A DNA stretch of 64,000 nucleotides from the NCBI GenBank assembly GCA_913055685.1, contig CAJXKC010000002.1, positions 248,001 through 312,000 of the forward strand. Direction: 5' to 3'. This stretch comes from an uncultured Flavobacteriales bacterium. GTDB lineage: Bacteria > Bacteroidota > Bacteroidia > Flavobacteriales > Schleiferiaceae. The notes below the pieces were generated by a model. The model did not search any database, was not told the origin of the DNA, and saw nothing but the letters and a program-made list of their open reading frames with translations. Shown piece after piece: positions 24,971 through 34,307 of the stretch (positions within the stretch are counted from its first letter, which is position 1; each line of letters starts with the position of its first letter). The position numbers and the translations under genes were made by a program.

Positions 24971-25994
24971 ATTCACTTAAGGGATAGGATTTTATAAAAT
25001 CGCTTATTAAGTATACCAGCGCTTTTAGACTCATTTCTTTGTCATTGGTATGCGCGGCTAAATTAGGAGCAGCCTCGGCAATATGGAAATATGCAGGTGC
25101 GGCTAGATTGGCAGCCGTTTTTACCATTAGCCTTGCCTGGCGCATTGTAAACCCACTGGCATTTAAGGCACTAGCCGGAAAGCCTTGAATACTGTCGGTG
25201 TCGAGTTCTAAACCGATAGGACCTGGTCCAAGCCACCTTAAAGCATCTTTAAAAAGACGATCGCGCTCATCAGTGCTATAGGATAATAATTCATCGTAAG
25301 ACAAATAATACAAATCAGCGGAAGCGCGGAAATCTTCTAAAATCTGCTGGTTATTATAAGATTCGTGTAAACCAAAAACAGCATAACGATTTAAATATTG
25401 GTCCTTTTTAGCATAGGAAAAACCATTGCCACTGTGGCGACCTTCCAGAGCTCGGTAGTCGGCATGCGGATCTATGTTTAAGACATTAATCGCTTCGCCA
25501 TTAAGCTGAGCGCTGGCTTTAATTAATCCGTAGGAGTTGTTATGCCCGCCTCCAATTACAATGGGAACTTTACCTGCCTTTAAAATTTGAAGCGCTAATT
25601 CACTCACTTCCAAGTCAATTAGACTGCATAATTCTCGCAATCGATTTAATTCAGATTCTTCTTGCGGATTAAGCGAATCGGCCTCTGCTTGCCAATCTGA
25701 AAAATCGAGATAAGGCCCGATAGCGAGCATTTCTGGGTCAAGGAAGCGGTTTACTTGTATATTAAGTAAAGGCTTTAGTATCTGTACAAAAGTATCCTTA
25801 CAAGCAGGTCGACCTAGATTGGCTTTTACGCCTATTTCTTCTCCAATGCCAATCAGAACAAAGGGGGCAGCTTGACTCTTTAGATCTTCAAGACTAGTTA
25901 AAACCTTGATAACTTCACCTAGTTTTTGTTCACCTGGTCGGATACTAACTAGGTCTCGTGCATGTTGCGGCTCAATGTATTTAAGATGCTTCAT
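24969..25994 (-). CDS. hutG: Formimidoylglutamase (arginase/agmatinase family)
   Basis: 341 residues. The manganese-binding motifs of the arginase family are present: VIGGGHNNSYG, NIDPHADYR and LELDTDSIQG, with HSGNGFSYA between them. HutG-type enzymes hydrolyse N-formimidoyl-glutamate to glutamate and formamide in histidine degradation. The neighbour hutI, whose stop overlaps the start by 14 nt, supports this substrate over arginine or agmatine. I use the ATG at 25992-25994 (MKHLKYIEPQ); a longer frame begins inside hutI. hutH and hutU are not in this window. Confidence 0.86.
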   Translation of the reverse strand: MKHLKYIEPQHARDLVSIRPGEQKLGEVIKVLTSLEDLKSQAAPFVLIGIGEEIGVKANLGRPACKDTFVQILKPLLNIQVNRFLDPEMLAIGPYLDFSDWQAEADSLNPQEESELNRLRELCSLIDLEVSELALQILKAGKVPIVIGGGHNNSYGLIKASAQLNGEAINVLNIDPHADYRALEGRHSGNGFSYAKKDQYLNRYAVFGLHESYNNQQILEDFRASADLYYLSYDELLSYSTDERDRLFKDALRWLGPGPIGLELDTDSIQGFPASALNASGFTMRQARLMVKTAANLAAPAYFHIAEAAPNLAAHTNDKEMSLKALVYLISDFIKSYPLSE

Positions 25995-27231
25995 AGCGAA
26001 CTTTTCCACGGATAATATGCTTGGCAATGATGTTATGGCCAAAATGATAGGCAATAGAGGCAGAGCTAAAGCCTGGCTTACAAACTAGGAAATTAGCTTC
26101 TTTCCCGATTTCGATGCTGCCAATTTGCTCCGAAAGTTCTATGGCGGCGGCGGCATTTAGAGTGGCGGCACATATTGACTCATCCACTTTCATTTTCATC
26201 TGGCTGCAGCCTAAAGCAAGCATTAAAGCCATATTGCCACTAGGAGCAGAGCCTGGGTTCATGTCGGTTGCCAATGCTACAATAGCGTTCTTATCGATAA
26301 GCTTTCGAGCAGGTCCATAAGGGATGTCAAGAAATAGCGAGCATCCAGGCAGTAAAGTCGCAATGGTATTACTTTTTGCCAAGACTTTGATATCCTCCGC
26401 GTTCATCACCTCTAAGTGATCCAAAGATAGCGCCCCGCGGTCCACAAAGGCTTTTACCGCTCCCAAACTATTAAACTGGTTTACATGTAATTTAGCTTCT
26501 AGGCCATAAGCTTTAGCGGCTTCAACTATACGCAGACTCTGATCGAGATTAAAATAACCTTCTTCACAGAAGACATCAACATAATCGGCTAAATTTTGCT
26601 CGGCCACCGCCGGCAGCATTTCCTCAATTATTAAAGCAATATAATCCTCATGCCGGTCTTTGTACTCGCTTGGAAATGCATGGGCCCCTAAGAAGGTGGT
26701 TTTAATGGGAAGGTCCATTTCTTCTTTAAGCCGCTTTGCCACCCTTAACATTTTAAGCTCTGCTTCCAGATTTAATCCATAGCCACTCTTTATTTCAATG
26801 GCTCCGGTGCCCAAAGAAATAAGGTCTTCTAAACGCCTTCGAGCCGATTGATATAATTCTTCTTCACTGGTCTCAGATAATCTGCGAGCTGAGTTTAAAA
26901 TACCCCCTCCCGCGGCGGCAATCTCGGCATAGGATTTCCCTTCTAATCGCTTGGCAAATTCATCCTCTCGATTGGCGGCATATACTAAGTGAGTATGACT
27001 GTCTACAAAGCTAGGCAGTACTAATGCTCCTTGGCAATCAATACCTTCTTTGTATGAATCTAATTGGGAAGGATCTCCCTCACCAATATTTACAATTTTG
27101 CCATCAGCTACCTCAATAAAAGCATTCCTAAGACGTGGAATCTGGTTCATTTCAGGACCTCTTAAATAAGGCCGACCCTGACTTTCCACTAAAACTAATT
27201 CACCAATATTGTAATAAAGCTGTTTGGCCAT
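25981..27231 (-). CDS. hutI: Imidazolonepropionase
   Basis: 416 residues of the amidohydrolase superfamily. It converts imidazolone-5-propionate to N-formimidoyl-glutamate. Motifs: PSFVDSHTHLVYAANREDEF (metal-binding HTH), the AAAGGGI loop, IEIKSGYGLN, the HVNQF histidine, SLDHLE and the late ATDMNPGSAPS, all standard for HutI. It is first in the hutI-hutG pair. A -7-like element TATCTTAG (27247-27254, minus) lies 15 nt before the ATG; it deviates from TAnnTTTG at one position. Confidence 0.94.
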   Translation of the reverse strand: MAKQLYYNIGELVLVESQGRPYLRGPEMNQIPRLRNAFIEVADGKIVNIGEGDPSQLDSYKEGIDCQGALVLPSFVDSHTHLVYAANREDEFAKRLEGKSYAEIAAAGGGILNSARRLSETSEEELYQSARRRLEDLISLGTGAIEIKSGYGLNLEAELKMLRVAKRLKEEMDLPIKTTFLGAHAFPSEYKDRHEDYIALIIEEMLPAVAEQNLADYVDVFCEEGYFNLDQSLRIVEAAKAYGLEAKLHVNQFNSLGAVKAFVDRGALSLDHLEVMNAEDIKVLAKSNTIATLLPGCSLFLDIPYGPARKLIDKNAIVALATDMNPGSAPSGNMALMLALGCSQMKMKVDESICAATLNAAAAIELSEQIGSIEIGKEANFLVCKPGFSSASIAYHFGHNIIAKHIIRGKVRYEAS

Positions 27232-27315
27232 CTGCTAATTTTTCGGCTAAGATAGAGAAGGTATACACAAAGACGGCGATAGCTTTGGTTTTGTACCTTG
27301 CAGAAAAATTTCCTA

Positions 27316-29391
27316 TTGAAGAAGTTTACCAGACTCTGCACCATTATGGGCTTCCTCCTTCTTTGTGCTTGCCGGCCGGAGCCACAGGCAGCGCATTGGG
27401 AAGTTGATACCTTAGTTCCCTTGCTACAGACCCGTTTGGATATACAGGATTTAGATAGGGGAGATAGCATTTTACAAAGTCAATCAGACGGAGAGCTAAG
27501 TTTGATTTTTAGCAATAAACTACTTGACCTTAAACCCGGTCAAATCGCCCCACCATTCAATGAAACTTTTAGCAATACTGCCAAGCTTAATAAAATCACT
27601 TTAGGTCAGAGAGTAATTCAAGATCGCATATCCTTGGGTATGATTGCGGCACAAGCGGGATTAAACGGAGCTTTATTAATTGCGGCCAATGGCACCAACC
27701 AGGTGATTCCGCCTCTTACTAATATTGGTCCGTCCAACTTCAATATAGATGCGACCGATTATTTCCAGTCTATTACTTTAAGAGATGGTTGGTTGGTATT
27801 ACGTTTGGAAAATAATTTCCCGATTGATTTAACTAACCTCCAATATGGTATTCAAAATCAAGGGAATGGTAATTACATTTTGCAGAATACCCTTAGTTCT
27901 TTAGCCAGTGGCGCGGTGCATTATGATTCAGTTCACCTGGTAAATAACTTTTTGATTGAAGGAAACCTGGTAGCCTCTTTGATAAATATGGATTCACCTG
28001 GTAGTAATGGCAGTTCTGTACTTATAGATACCTCCGATGCTTTGGAGTTAAGGGTAAGCTTGGATAAAATGGACCCGGTTGCTGCTACGGCTATTTTTCC
28101 CGCTCAGGATCTTTTTAATGATACGGCTGCGGCTAGCATTTATCCGCCTTCAGCGCTATTGCATTCGGTGCATGTTTCTGAAGGAGACATTTTTATGAAT
28201 GCCTTTAGCACCATTGACGATAGTATTAATCTACGCTACGCCTTGCCAGGCGCTTTAAACCCTTCTGGAAATATTCTTCAATTCTTAGAAGTGATACCTG
28301 CGGCGCAGCCTAATTCTGTAGTTAATGCTTACATAGAAGTTCCGGTAAGAGACTATTTATTGGACCTCACTGGTCTACCTGGCTCAAGTGGAGTATTTAA
28401 TACTTTTTATACCATTTTTACTGGTGGTATTGATAGTACCGGGCGCCTAATAAACCTGTCCCTTATCGATAGTGTGTATGTGGAAACAGGAATAAAAAAT
28501 CTCCGAACGGATCGTGGTTATGGATTTATGGGCTATGATACCTTGCAAAGTGAGGAAGTCCTGGCGATTGAGGCTTTCGGCGATATTTTAGGTGGAAGTA
28601 TTGATTTAAAAGAAGCCCAAGTATTTTTAAGTATTGATAATTACATCGGAACCCCCTTTACGGTGCAGATAGATCAGCTTAAGTCGATGGGGATCGACGG
28701 AACCAAGGATTTGGCTTGGAATCAATTGGGCTTTAAGTTTTCTATTCCGCCTGCAAGCGAAAACCAGCCTGGCACAAAGCCTAGTCCAGGCCAATTACAG
28801 ATAAGCTTGAATGAAGGCAATTCGAATATCCAGGACCTTATAGAAATACGTCCCGATAGCTTTGATATTAAGGCCAAAGCCTACATGAACCTAGGGCAAG
28901 CTAATACCGATTTGAGTCAGTTCCTTTATACCGATTATGGTATTCAGGCATCCGTGGACTTGACTATACCCCTGCATTTGGCTTTAAGCGATCTTTTTCT
29001 AGGCGACACATTAGCTTTTAACTATTCTGATTTAGACCCGGGAAATCGGCTTCGCAGAATTGGCTTAAAGTTGTTGGCGGAAAATACATATCCTTTTTCG
29101 GCCGAGGTGGAGCTCTTAATGTTTGATGAGAAGCGCCAGTGCTTGGATACCTTAAGTAGTGCTGACCTCATTAAAGCGGCACCGGTAGATGCCAATGGAC
29201 TTTCGATCGGTGTCGAGTCGAGTGAGGTTTTATACAGCCTAAGTGCTAATCAGGCTGAATTCTTAAAGGATACCAAATACCTTTTTATCCGAACGGTGCT
29301 TAATACGGGCGCAAATGGTGCGGTTAAAATTCATTCGGATAATTATTTAGACCTGCAAATTGTTGGCGACCTAAGTATGAGCACACGATGA
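27316..29391 (+). CDS. Large lipoprotein of unknown function
   Basis: 691 residues. The best start is a TTG at 27316, which gives a classic lipoprotein signal peptide (MKKFTRLCTIMGFLLLCACR); the ATG at 27346 would leave almost no n-region. The mature part is beta-rich with no cysteine-rich or catalytic motif. It begins WEVDTLVPLLQTRLDIQDL and contains ISLNEGNSNIQDLIEIRPDS and IGLKLLAENTYPFSAEVEL. I do not recognise the family with confidence; it resembles Bacteroidota lipoproteins that are often encoded beside a DUF5723 outer-membrane protein. It overlaps that gene by 4 nt. A -7-like TACCTTGC occurs just before (27294-27301). Confidence 0.62.
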   Translation: MKKFTRLCTIMGFLLLCACRPEPQAAHWEVDTLVPLLQTRLDIQDLDRGDSILQSQSDGELSLIFSNKLLDLKPGQIAPPFNETFSNTAKLNKITLGQRVIQDRISLGMIAAQAGLNGALLIAANGTNQVIPPLTNIGPSNFNIDATDYFQSITLRDGWLVLRLENNFPIDLTNLQYGIQNQGNGNYILQNTLSSLASGAVHYDSVHLVNNFLIEGNLVASLINMDSPGSNGSSVLIDTSDALELRVSLDKMDPVAATAIFPAQDLFNDTAAASIYPPSALLHSVHVSEGDIFMNAFSTIDDSINLRYALPGALNPSGNILQFLEVIPAAQPNSVVNAYIEVPVRDYLLDLTGLPGSSGVFNTFYTIFTGGIDSTGRLINLSLIDSVYVETGIKNLRTDRGYGFMGYDTLQSEEVLAIEAFGDILGGSIDLKEAQVFLSIDNYIGTPFTVQIDQLKSMGIDGTKDLAWNQLGFKFSIPPASENQPGTKPSPGQLQISLNEGNSNIQDLIEIRPDSFDIKAKAYMNLGQANTDLSQFLYTDYGIQASVDLTIPLHLALSDLFLGDTLAFNYSDLDPGNRLRRIGLKLLAENTYPFSAEVELLMFDEKRQCLDTLSSADLIKAAPVDANGLSIGVESSEVLYSLSANQAEFLKDTKYLFIRTVLNTGANGAVKIHSDNYLDLQIVGDLSMSTR

Positions 29392-30644
29392 GGTTTTATT
29401 TAAGCAGCTTAATCTTATTGCTATCGCATCTTGCTTGGGCCCAGAATCCTCTTGACTCTGCAAAGGTCAAGTTTGGTGAAGTTCCAGTCATTTTCGGCAA
29501 TTTAGCCAGACCTTATTTGTCTGTAGATTATGAAATTGATGCCGGTAGCCGAGACTGGTCGAGCCAAGAAATGCTTGATTTCTTTTATGGTGGCTTCTTA
29601 AACCATGAATTGAAAAGTGGTCTTTTAAGATCAGTTGACGAAGAGCTTAGCCTAGGTTTCCAAAATTCTTGGCAGCTAAATTTTGTTTACCAAGGACATA
29701 AGAAGGTCAAATTACTACCCATCCCTAAACGCTCCATTTATTTTTACAATCGCTCTTACTCTTCATTAAACCTATCGAGAGATTTGGTAGAATTGGCTTT
29801 GTTTGGGAATAAGCTTAGGGCAGGGGAGCGCTTCAATGACTTAACTATGAACTATGAATCTTGGTTCTACAGTGGTTTAGGTTTTCAATTCGGTCTTTTG
29901 GTTGATACTATTCCAATATCGCTAGGTCTTAGTTTAGTTGGTGTGCATAGCTTTCAGGGTGCTGATGCAAGCATCAATGAGCTCTATACTGCGCTTAATG
30001 GTTCCTCCATTCAATTTGACGGCCGCTATAAATACGACCAAAGCTCAGGAACATCTACTCTAGCTCTAAATGGTCTTGGCTTTGCCTTATCTCTAGCAAC
30101 TGAAGAGCAAAGGGCTAATCATCGGCTGCGGATTTCCCTAGATGACCTTGGTTTAGCTTATTTAAGCGATTTGCAAAGGATTAGCCGTGACTCAAGTTTT
30201 ACTTTTAATGGCTTTGCTATTCCCCGTTTATTAAGCGCGGAAGATCCTTTTATAGAGGAACAGGGTGATAGCATATCTGGCGCCCTTGTTGGTGCTGAGA
30301 AGGCGGAGGAGTGGCGTTTATTACCTTTCCGTCTGGCGCTAGATTATGGCTATACTTTTAGTAAATCCGGAAGGCATGGTATGGGACTTCGCTTTAATTA
30401 CCTCTACTTGCAAGCCTACTTTCCAAAAACCAGTCTTTACTATCAATATCGTGTAAAGGATCTACGCCTTGCGGGCGGTTTGGCCTATGGTGGATTTAGG
30501 GAATGGAGCCTCGACTTAAATCTCGATTGGTCATTTGCCAAGTATTGGCGGCTAAATTTTAATTTGCAGAATGTGGCGGGTCTGTTTTTCCTTCAGGAGT
30601 TCCAAGGTGCAGGAGCCTATGCCGCTATACGTTATTATTTATGA
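29388..30644 (+). CDS. DUF5723 family outer-membrane protein
   Basis: 418 residues with a signal peptide (MRFYLSSLILLLSHLAWAQ). The rest alternates amphipathic strands ending in aromatic residues (FQNSWQLNFVYQG, SIYFYNRSYSSLNLS, YWRLNFNLQNVAGLFF, AAIRYYL at the end), as expected for a beta-barrel, and it fits DUF5723, a porin-like family of Bacteroidota. Function is unknown. Gene overlaps of 4 nt on both sides (with the lipoprotein gene before and the solute-binding protein gene after) indicate tight co-translation. Confidence 0.68.
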   Translation: MRFYLSSLILLLSHLAWAQNPLDSAKVKFGEVPVIFGNLARPYLSVDYEIDAGSRDWSSQEMLDFFYGGFLNHELKSGLLRSVDEELSLGFQNSWQLNFVYQGHKKVKLLPIPKRSIYFYNRSYSSLNLSRDLVELALFGNKLRAGERFNDLTMNYESWFYSGLGFQFGLLVDTIPISLGLSLVGVHSFQGADASINELYTALNGSSIQFDGRYKYDQSSGTSTLALNGLGFALSLATEEQRANHRLRISLDDLGLAYLSDLQRISRDSSFTFNGFAIPRLLSAEDPFIEEQGDSISGALVGAEKAEEWRLLPFRLALDYGYTFSKSGRHGMGLRFNYLYLQAYFPKTSLYYQYRVKDLRLAGGLAYGGFREWSLDLNLDWSFAKYWRLNFNLQNVAGLFFLQEFQGAGAYAAIRYYL

Positions 30645-32254
30645 AAAAGGCATTTATAGTTTTCCTTTTATTACTGGTATTTGGAGCCTGTGAAAATGCC
30701 CCCAAAAGGGATTTAAGTACTGTTTTTCGATATAATGAAAGTGCTGGGGTAAGTAGTTTAGATCCAGCATTTGCTCGTAACCAAGCTAATATCTGGGTTT
30801 GTCACCAATTATTTAGCAATCTGGTTAGGATGAATGACAATCTAGAAGTTGAACCGGATCTCGCAAAATCTTGGTCAATTTTAGATTCAGGAAGAAGCTA
30901 CCGCTTTGTCTTAAGAGATGAGGTTTATTTTCATGATGATCCCTGTTTTCCGAATTCAAAAGGAAGGCAATTAGTAGCCAGCGATGTAAAATGGTCCTTG
31001 GAACGATTAAGAGACCCCGACTTAGCGGCACCCGGAGCCTGGGTTTTGAATAATGTCGAGGAGATTAGCCTAGAATCCGATTCCATTATTGAAATACGCT
31101 TGAAAGAGGCATTTGCACCTTTCTTAGGTATTCTAAGCATGAAATACTGCTCAATTATAGCGCCTGAAGCGGCAGATTACTACGGTTCTAATTTAGGCGA
31201 GCACCCGGTTGGCACTGGTCCTTTTTATTTAAAGCTTTGGCTGACTAATGATCGTATGGTCCTACGTCGTAATCCCCATTATTTTGAAAAAGATGAGCAA
31301 GGTCGGACTATACCTTACTTGGAATCCGTGCTCATTAGCTTTATCAGCGATAAGCAATCTGCTTTCTTGGAGTTTCTAAAGGGAAACCTCGACTTTATTT
31401 CCGGTATTGACGCTTCTTACAAAGATGAACTACTGGATCAAGAAGGTGAACTAAGAGCGAAATACCACCACCGACTAAATCTTTATCGTCAGGCCTTTTT
31501 AAATACGGAATATCTGGCCTTTTATCTAGATTCAAGTGCGAGTCACCCCGATTCGCGTTACTGGGCTAATCCATTAATTCGCCAAGCTTTAAATTACAGT
31601 TTCGATCGTCGAAAAATGCTGCGCTACCTCCGAAATAATATTGGCTCACCAGCCGAGCAAGGAATGGTGCCTAAGGGCTTGCCTACTTATGACTCAGCCG
31701 CACGCTATGGCTATCATTACAATCCACAAAAGGCCGATTCTTTGTTAAGGGAGGCCGGTTATCCAAATGGTAAGGGTTTACCGGAACTAAGTTTACAAAC
31801 CAATTCTAGTTATTTGGACTTATGTGAATACATCCAAGGAGAAGCAGCAAAAGTGGGTATTCGTTTAAAGGTGGAGCTTAATCCACCTTCGACTTTAAGA
31901 CAGGCAATGGCCACCGGTAAATCCCCATTTTTCAGGGCCTCTTGGATAGCCGATTATCCAGATGCGGAAAATTACCTTTCCTTGTTTTATAGCGCCAATC
32001 ATACGCCCGAAGGTCCGAATTATAGTCACTTTTCGAACCAGCAGTTTGATAGCTGGTATGAAGCCGCGCGCACCGAGAGTTCAGATTCAAGGCGTCGGGA
32101 ATTATACCGAAAAATGGATAGTCTGGTAATGAAAGCAGCCCCGGTGGTGCCGCTGTATTACGATCAAGTATTACGATTTTATCCTAAAAGTATTAGTGGC
32201 TTATCGGGTAATGCCCTTAACCTTCTCGATTTAAGAAGGGTTCAAAAACACTAG
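30641..32254 (+). CDS. ABC transporter solute-binding lipoprotein, family 5 (DppA/OppA-like)
   Basis: 537 residues. A lipoprotein signal ends at FGACENA. The body is a family 5 extracellular solute-binding protein: VSSLDPAFARNQANIWV, LFSNLVRMND, LEVEPDLAKSW, GTGPFYLKLW and the typical late segment LPELSLQTNSSYLD and ASWIADYPDAENYL. These bind peptides, nickel or other solutes. No permease or ATPase gene follows; the gene ends interlocked with the antiporter gene in a CTAG tetramer. The protein therefore either works with a transporter elsewhere or serves the upstream outer-membrane protein. Confidence 0.88.
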   Translation: MKKAFIVFLLLLVFGACENAPKRDLSTVFRYNESAGVSSLDPAFARNQANIWVCHQLFSNLVRMNDNLEVEPDLAKSWSILDSGRSYRFVLRDEVYFHDDPCFPNSKGRQLVASDVKWSLERLRDPDLAAPGAWVLNNVEEISLESDSIIEIRLKEAFAPFLGILSMKYCSIIAPEAADYYGSNLGEHPVGTGPFYLKLWLTNDRMVLRRNPHYFEKDEQGRTIPYLESVLISFISDKQSAFLEFLKGNLDFISGIDASYKDELLDQEGELRAKYHHRLNLYRQAFLNTEYLAFYLDSSASHPDSRYWANPLIRQALNYSFDRRKMLRYLRNNIGSPAEQGMVPKGLPTYDSAARYGYHYNPQKADSLLREAGYPNGKGLPELSLQTNSSYLDLCEYIQGEAAKVGIRLKVELNPPSTLRQAMATGKSPFFRASWIADYPDAENYLSLFYSANHTPEGPNYSHFSNQQFDSWYEAARTESSDSRRRELYRKMDSLVMKAAPVVPLYYDQVLRFYPKSISGLSGNALNLLDLRRVQKH

Positions 32255-33693
32255 TCCTTTTTAATCAGCTTTCTAATTTTAATATTGAAGGCCGCGTAAA
32301 TTAGGGTCATAATTGGACTGAGATAGTTAAAGAAGGCATAGGGTAAATAGGCCATAGTATCGACACCCAATACTCCACTTTGATAGGCTCCACAGGTGTT
32401 ATGAGGAACTAGTACCGAAGTAACCGTTCCGCTGTCTTCGAGTGTTCGACTTAGATTTTCTGGGGCTAAATCTTTTTCTTCATAAGCTTCTTTAAACATC
32501 TTACCAGGCACTACTAAAGCCAAGTATTGATCCCCAGCACTCACATTCATAAAAGCGGTCGTCCCAACCGTAGTTGCAATGAGTGAAAATGTTCCCTTTG
32601 CTAAACGCAGAAGAGCCACACTAATACTGTGTAAAAAGCCCGTCGCTTCCATACTTCCTCCAAAGATCATGGCAGCAAGAATAAGCCAAATTGTGCCTAG
32701 CATGCCCGACATGCCGCCAGAGCTTAAGAGTTCTTTCAATACCGGATGCTCTGCCGGATAAGCCATATCTACGGTAAGGCTATTCATTAAAACCCGGTAG
32801 AAGTCCGCTATTTGGCTTCCACCTGATAAGCTGACTAATAATTCGCTTTGGAAAATAAGCGCAAAGACGATTCCTGCTAGGGCGCCAATTAATAGGGCCG
32901 GAATGGCAGGCACGCGCATTATGATCATCGCAATAACCGCCACCGGAACCAGAAACAACCATAGGCTTAAATTAAAACCAGCCGCTAGCTCAGACATAAT
33001 TGCTGATACAGATTGTATTTGTCCTTCCGCTTCTTTGAAAAGGCCTATCATGGCAAATAAAACAAGGGCAATAATAAAGGAGGGTAGGGTGGTATACAGC
33101 ATGTAACGGATATGCGTAAACAGGTCTGTACCCGCTACCGCTGGGGCCAAATTTGTGGTGTCGGACATGGGCGAAAGCTTGTCGCCGAAATAGGCACCAG
33201 AAATTACCGCACCGGCTACGATGGCTTCGTTCATGCCTAAAGCTTGACCAATACCTACTAAAGCAATACCTACTGTGGCTGAAGTACTCCAGCTACTCCC
33301 TGTAGCTAAGGAAACCGTTGCACAGATGATGGCGGTTGCCGGTAGAAAAATTGAAGGGCTTAATAGCATTAAACCGTAATAAACCATCGCCGGAACGATT
33401 CCTGAAATCATCCATGAACCTGCGAGAGCGCCGATTAAAAGAATAATAATAATAGCTCCCGATGTATCGGCAATAGATTTCTCAATACCTTTTAAGATGT
33501 GGCTCCAACTTGTGCCACGATACATACCTAAGGCCACAGTTAAAGAGGCACTAAGGATTAGAATGAATTGGTTTGAACCACTTAAAGCATCATCACCAAA
33601 GACTCCAATTACATTGACGGATAGGAGGCCAATAAGAAACAGTACTGGGATGAGCGCAATTTTTAAGGGTACGCTTTTATTAATTTCTTCCAT
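32251..33693 (-). CDS. Na+/H+ antiporter, NhaC family
   Basis: 480-residue polytopic inner-membrane protein with about 11-12 hydrophobic segments. Family features include ATVSLATGSSWSTSATVGIA, SGAYFGDKLSPMSDTTNLAP (a characteristic NhaC segment) and VPHNTCGAYQSGVLGV. The ISGAYFGDKLSPMSDTT region distinguishes NhaC from NhaA/NhaB. It probably exchanges sodium or malate/lactate against protons, consistent with a marine organism; substrate is not certain. It lies 35 nt downstream of maf and may have its own weak promoter (ATATTTTG at 33710-33717). Confidence 0.88.
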   Translation of the reverse strand: MEEINKSVPLKIALIPVLFLIGLLSVNVIGVFGDDALSGSNQFILILSASLTVALGMYRGTSWSHILKGIEKSIADTSGAIIIILLIGALAGSWMISGIVPAMVYYGLMLLSPSIFLPATAIICATVSLATGSSWSTSATVGIALVGIGQALGMNEAIVAGAVISGAYFGDKLSPMSDTTNLAPAVAGTDLFTHIRYMLYTTLPSFIIALVLFAMIGLFKEAEGQIQSVSAIMSELAAGFNLSLWLFLVPVAVIAMIIMRVPAIPALLIGALAGIVFALIFQSELLVSLSGGSQIADFYRVLMNSLTVDMAYPAEHPVLKELLSSGGMSGMLGTIWLILAAMIFGGSMEATGFLHSISVALLRLAKGTFSLIATTVGTTAFMNVSAGDQYLALVVPGKMFKEAYEEKDLAPENLSRTLEDSGTVTSVLVPHNTCGAYQSGVLGVDTMAYLPYAFFNYLSPIMTLIYAAFNIKIRKLIKKD

Positions 33694-33728
33694 AAGGCCC
33701 GTGATATTACAAAATATTCAGCTAAAGC

Positions 33729-34307
33729 TTACCAAGCTTCCAACTCTTCGGCAATTCTGTGACATGGTAATCCCATCACGGTAAAATAGGAGCCCTTAAT
33801 GGATTCGATGCCTACCATGCCTATCCATTCTTGGATGCCATAGGCACCGGCCTTATCAAAGGGTTGATACTGATCTATATAATAGTCAATCGTTTCAATG
33901 CTAAGACTCTTAAATTTTACCAAAGTCTGATCATGACAAAGCAGGGATTTCTTTTGGTTTCCCATAAATAGGCCACTAATAACCGCATGTTCTTTACCCG
34001 ATAAGGCCAATAGCATTTCTCTAGCCTCGTTCTTACTTTTTGCTTTTTCGAGAGATTTACCCTCCAGCCATACCACGGTATCGGAGCAGATAAGTATTTC
34101 GTCCCCTTCAAGTTTATCCAATAGGGAATTGGCCTTTAATTCGGCCAAAAACTCCGCAATTTGTGCTCCTTTAAGTTCGGAAGGGTAGTGCTCCTCTACT
34201 TTAGAGGCTAGCTGCCTAAAACTTAAGCCCATATCCTTTAATAATTGTGCTCGTCGAGGCGATTGAGAACCTAAGAGAATGGGATGTTTTTGCCAAGCTA
34301 CAGCCAT
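33729..34307 (-). CDS. Maf-like nucleotide pyrophosphatase
   Basis: 192 residues. The Maf signature LGSQSPRRAQLLKDMG is at residues 12-27, ICSDTVVWLEG in the middle, and the late EWIGMVGIESIKGSYFTVMGLP completes the family. Maf proteins hydrolyse modified or canonical nucleoside triphosphates such as dTTP and UTP. The gene overlaps the prenyltransferase gene by 10 nt and is the last of four genes that run from the DUF2520 gene. Confidence 0.9.
   Translation of the reverse strand: MAVAWQKHPILLGSQSPRRAQLLKDMGLSFRQLASKVEEHYPSELKGAQIAEFLAELKANSLLDKLEGDEILICSDTVVWLEGKSLEKAKSKNEAREMLLALSGKEHAVISGLFMGNQKKSLLCHDQTLVKFKSLSIETIDYYIDQYQPFDKAGAYGIQEWIGMVGIESIKGSYFTVMGLPCHRIAEELEAW

Noticed and set aside
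32251-33717. Intrinsic terminator between the solute-binding protein gene and NhaC, or between NhaC and maf
   Set aside because: No GC-rich hairpin with T-run is visible at either junction.
33497-33784. 95-codon plus-strand ORF opposite NhaC and maf
   Set aside because: Antisense shadow; it crosses the ends of two well-supported genes and has no recognisable domain.
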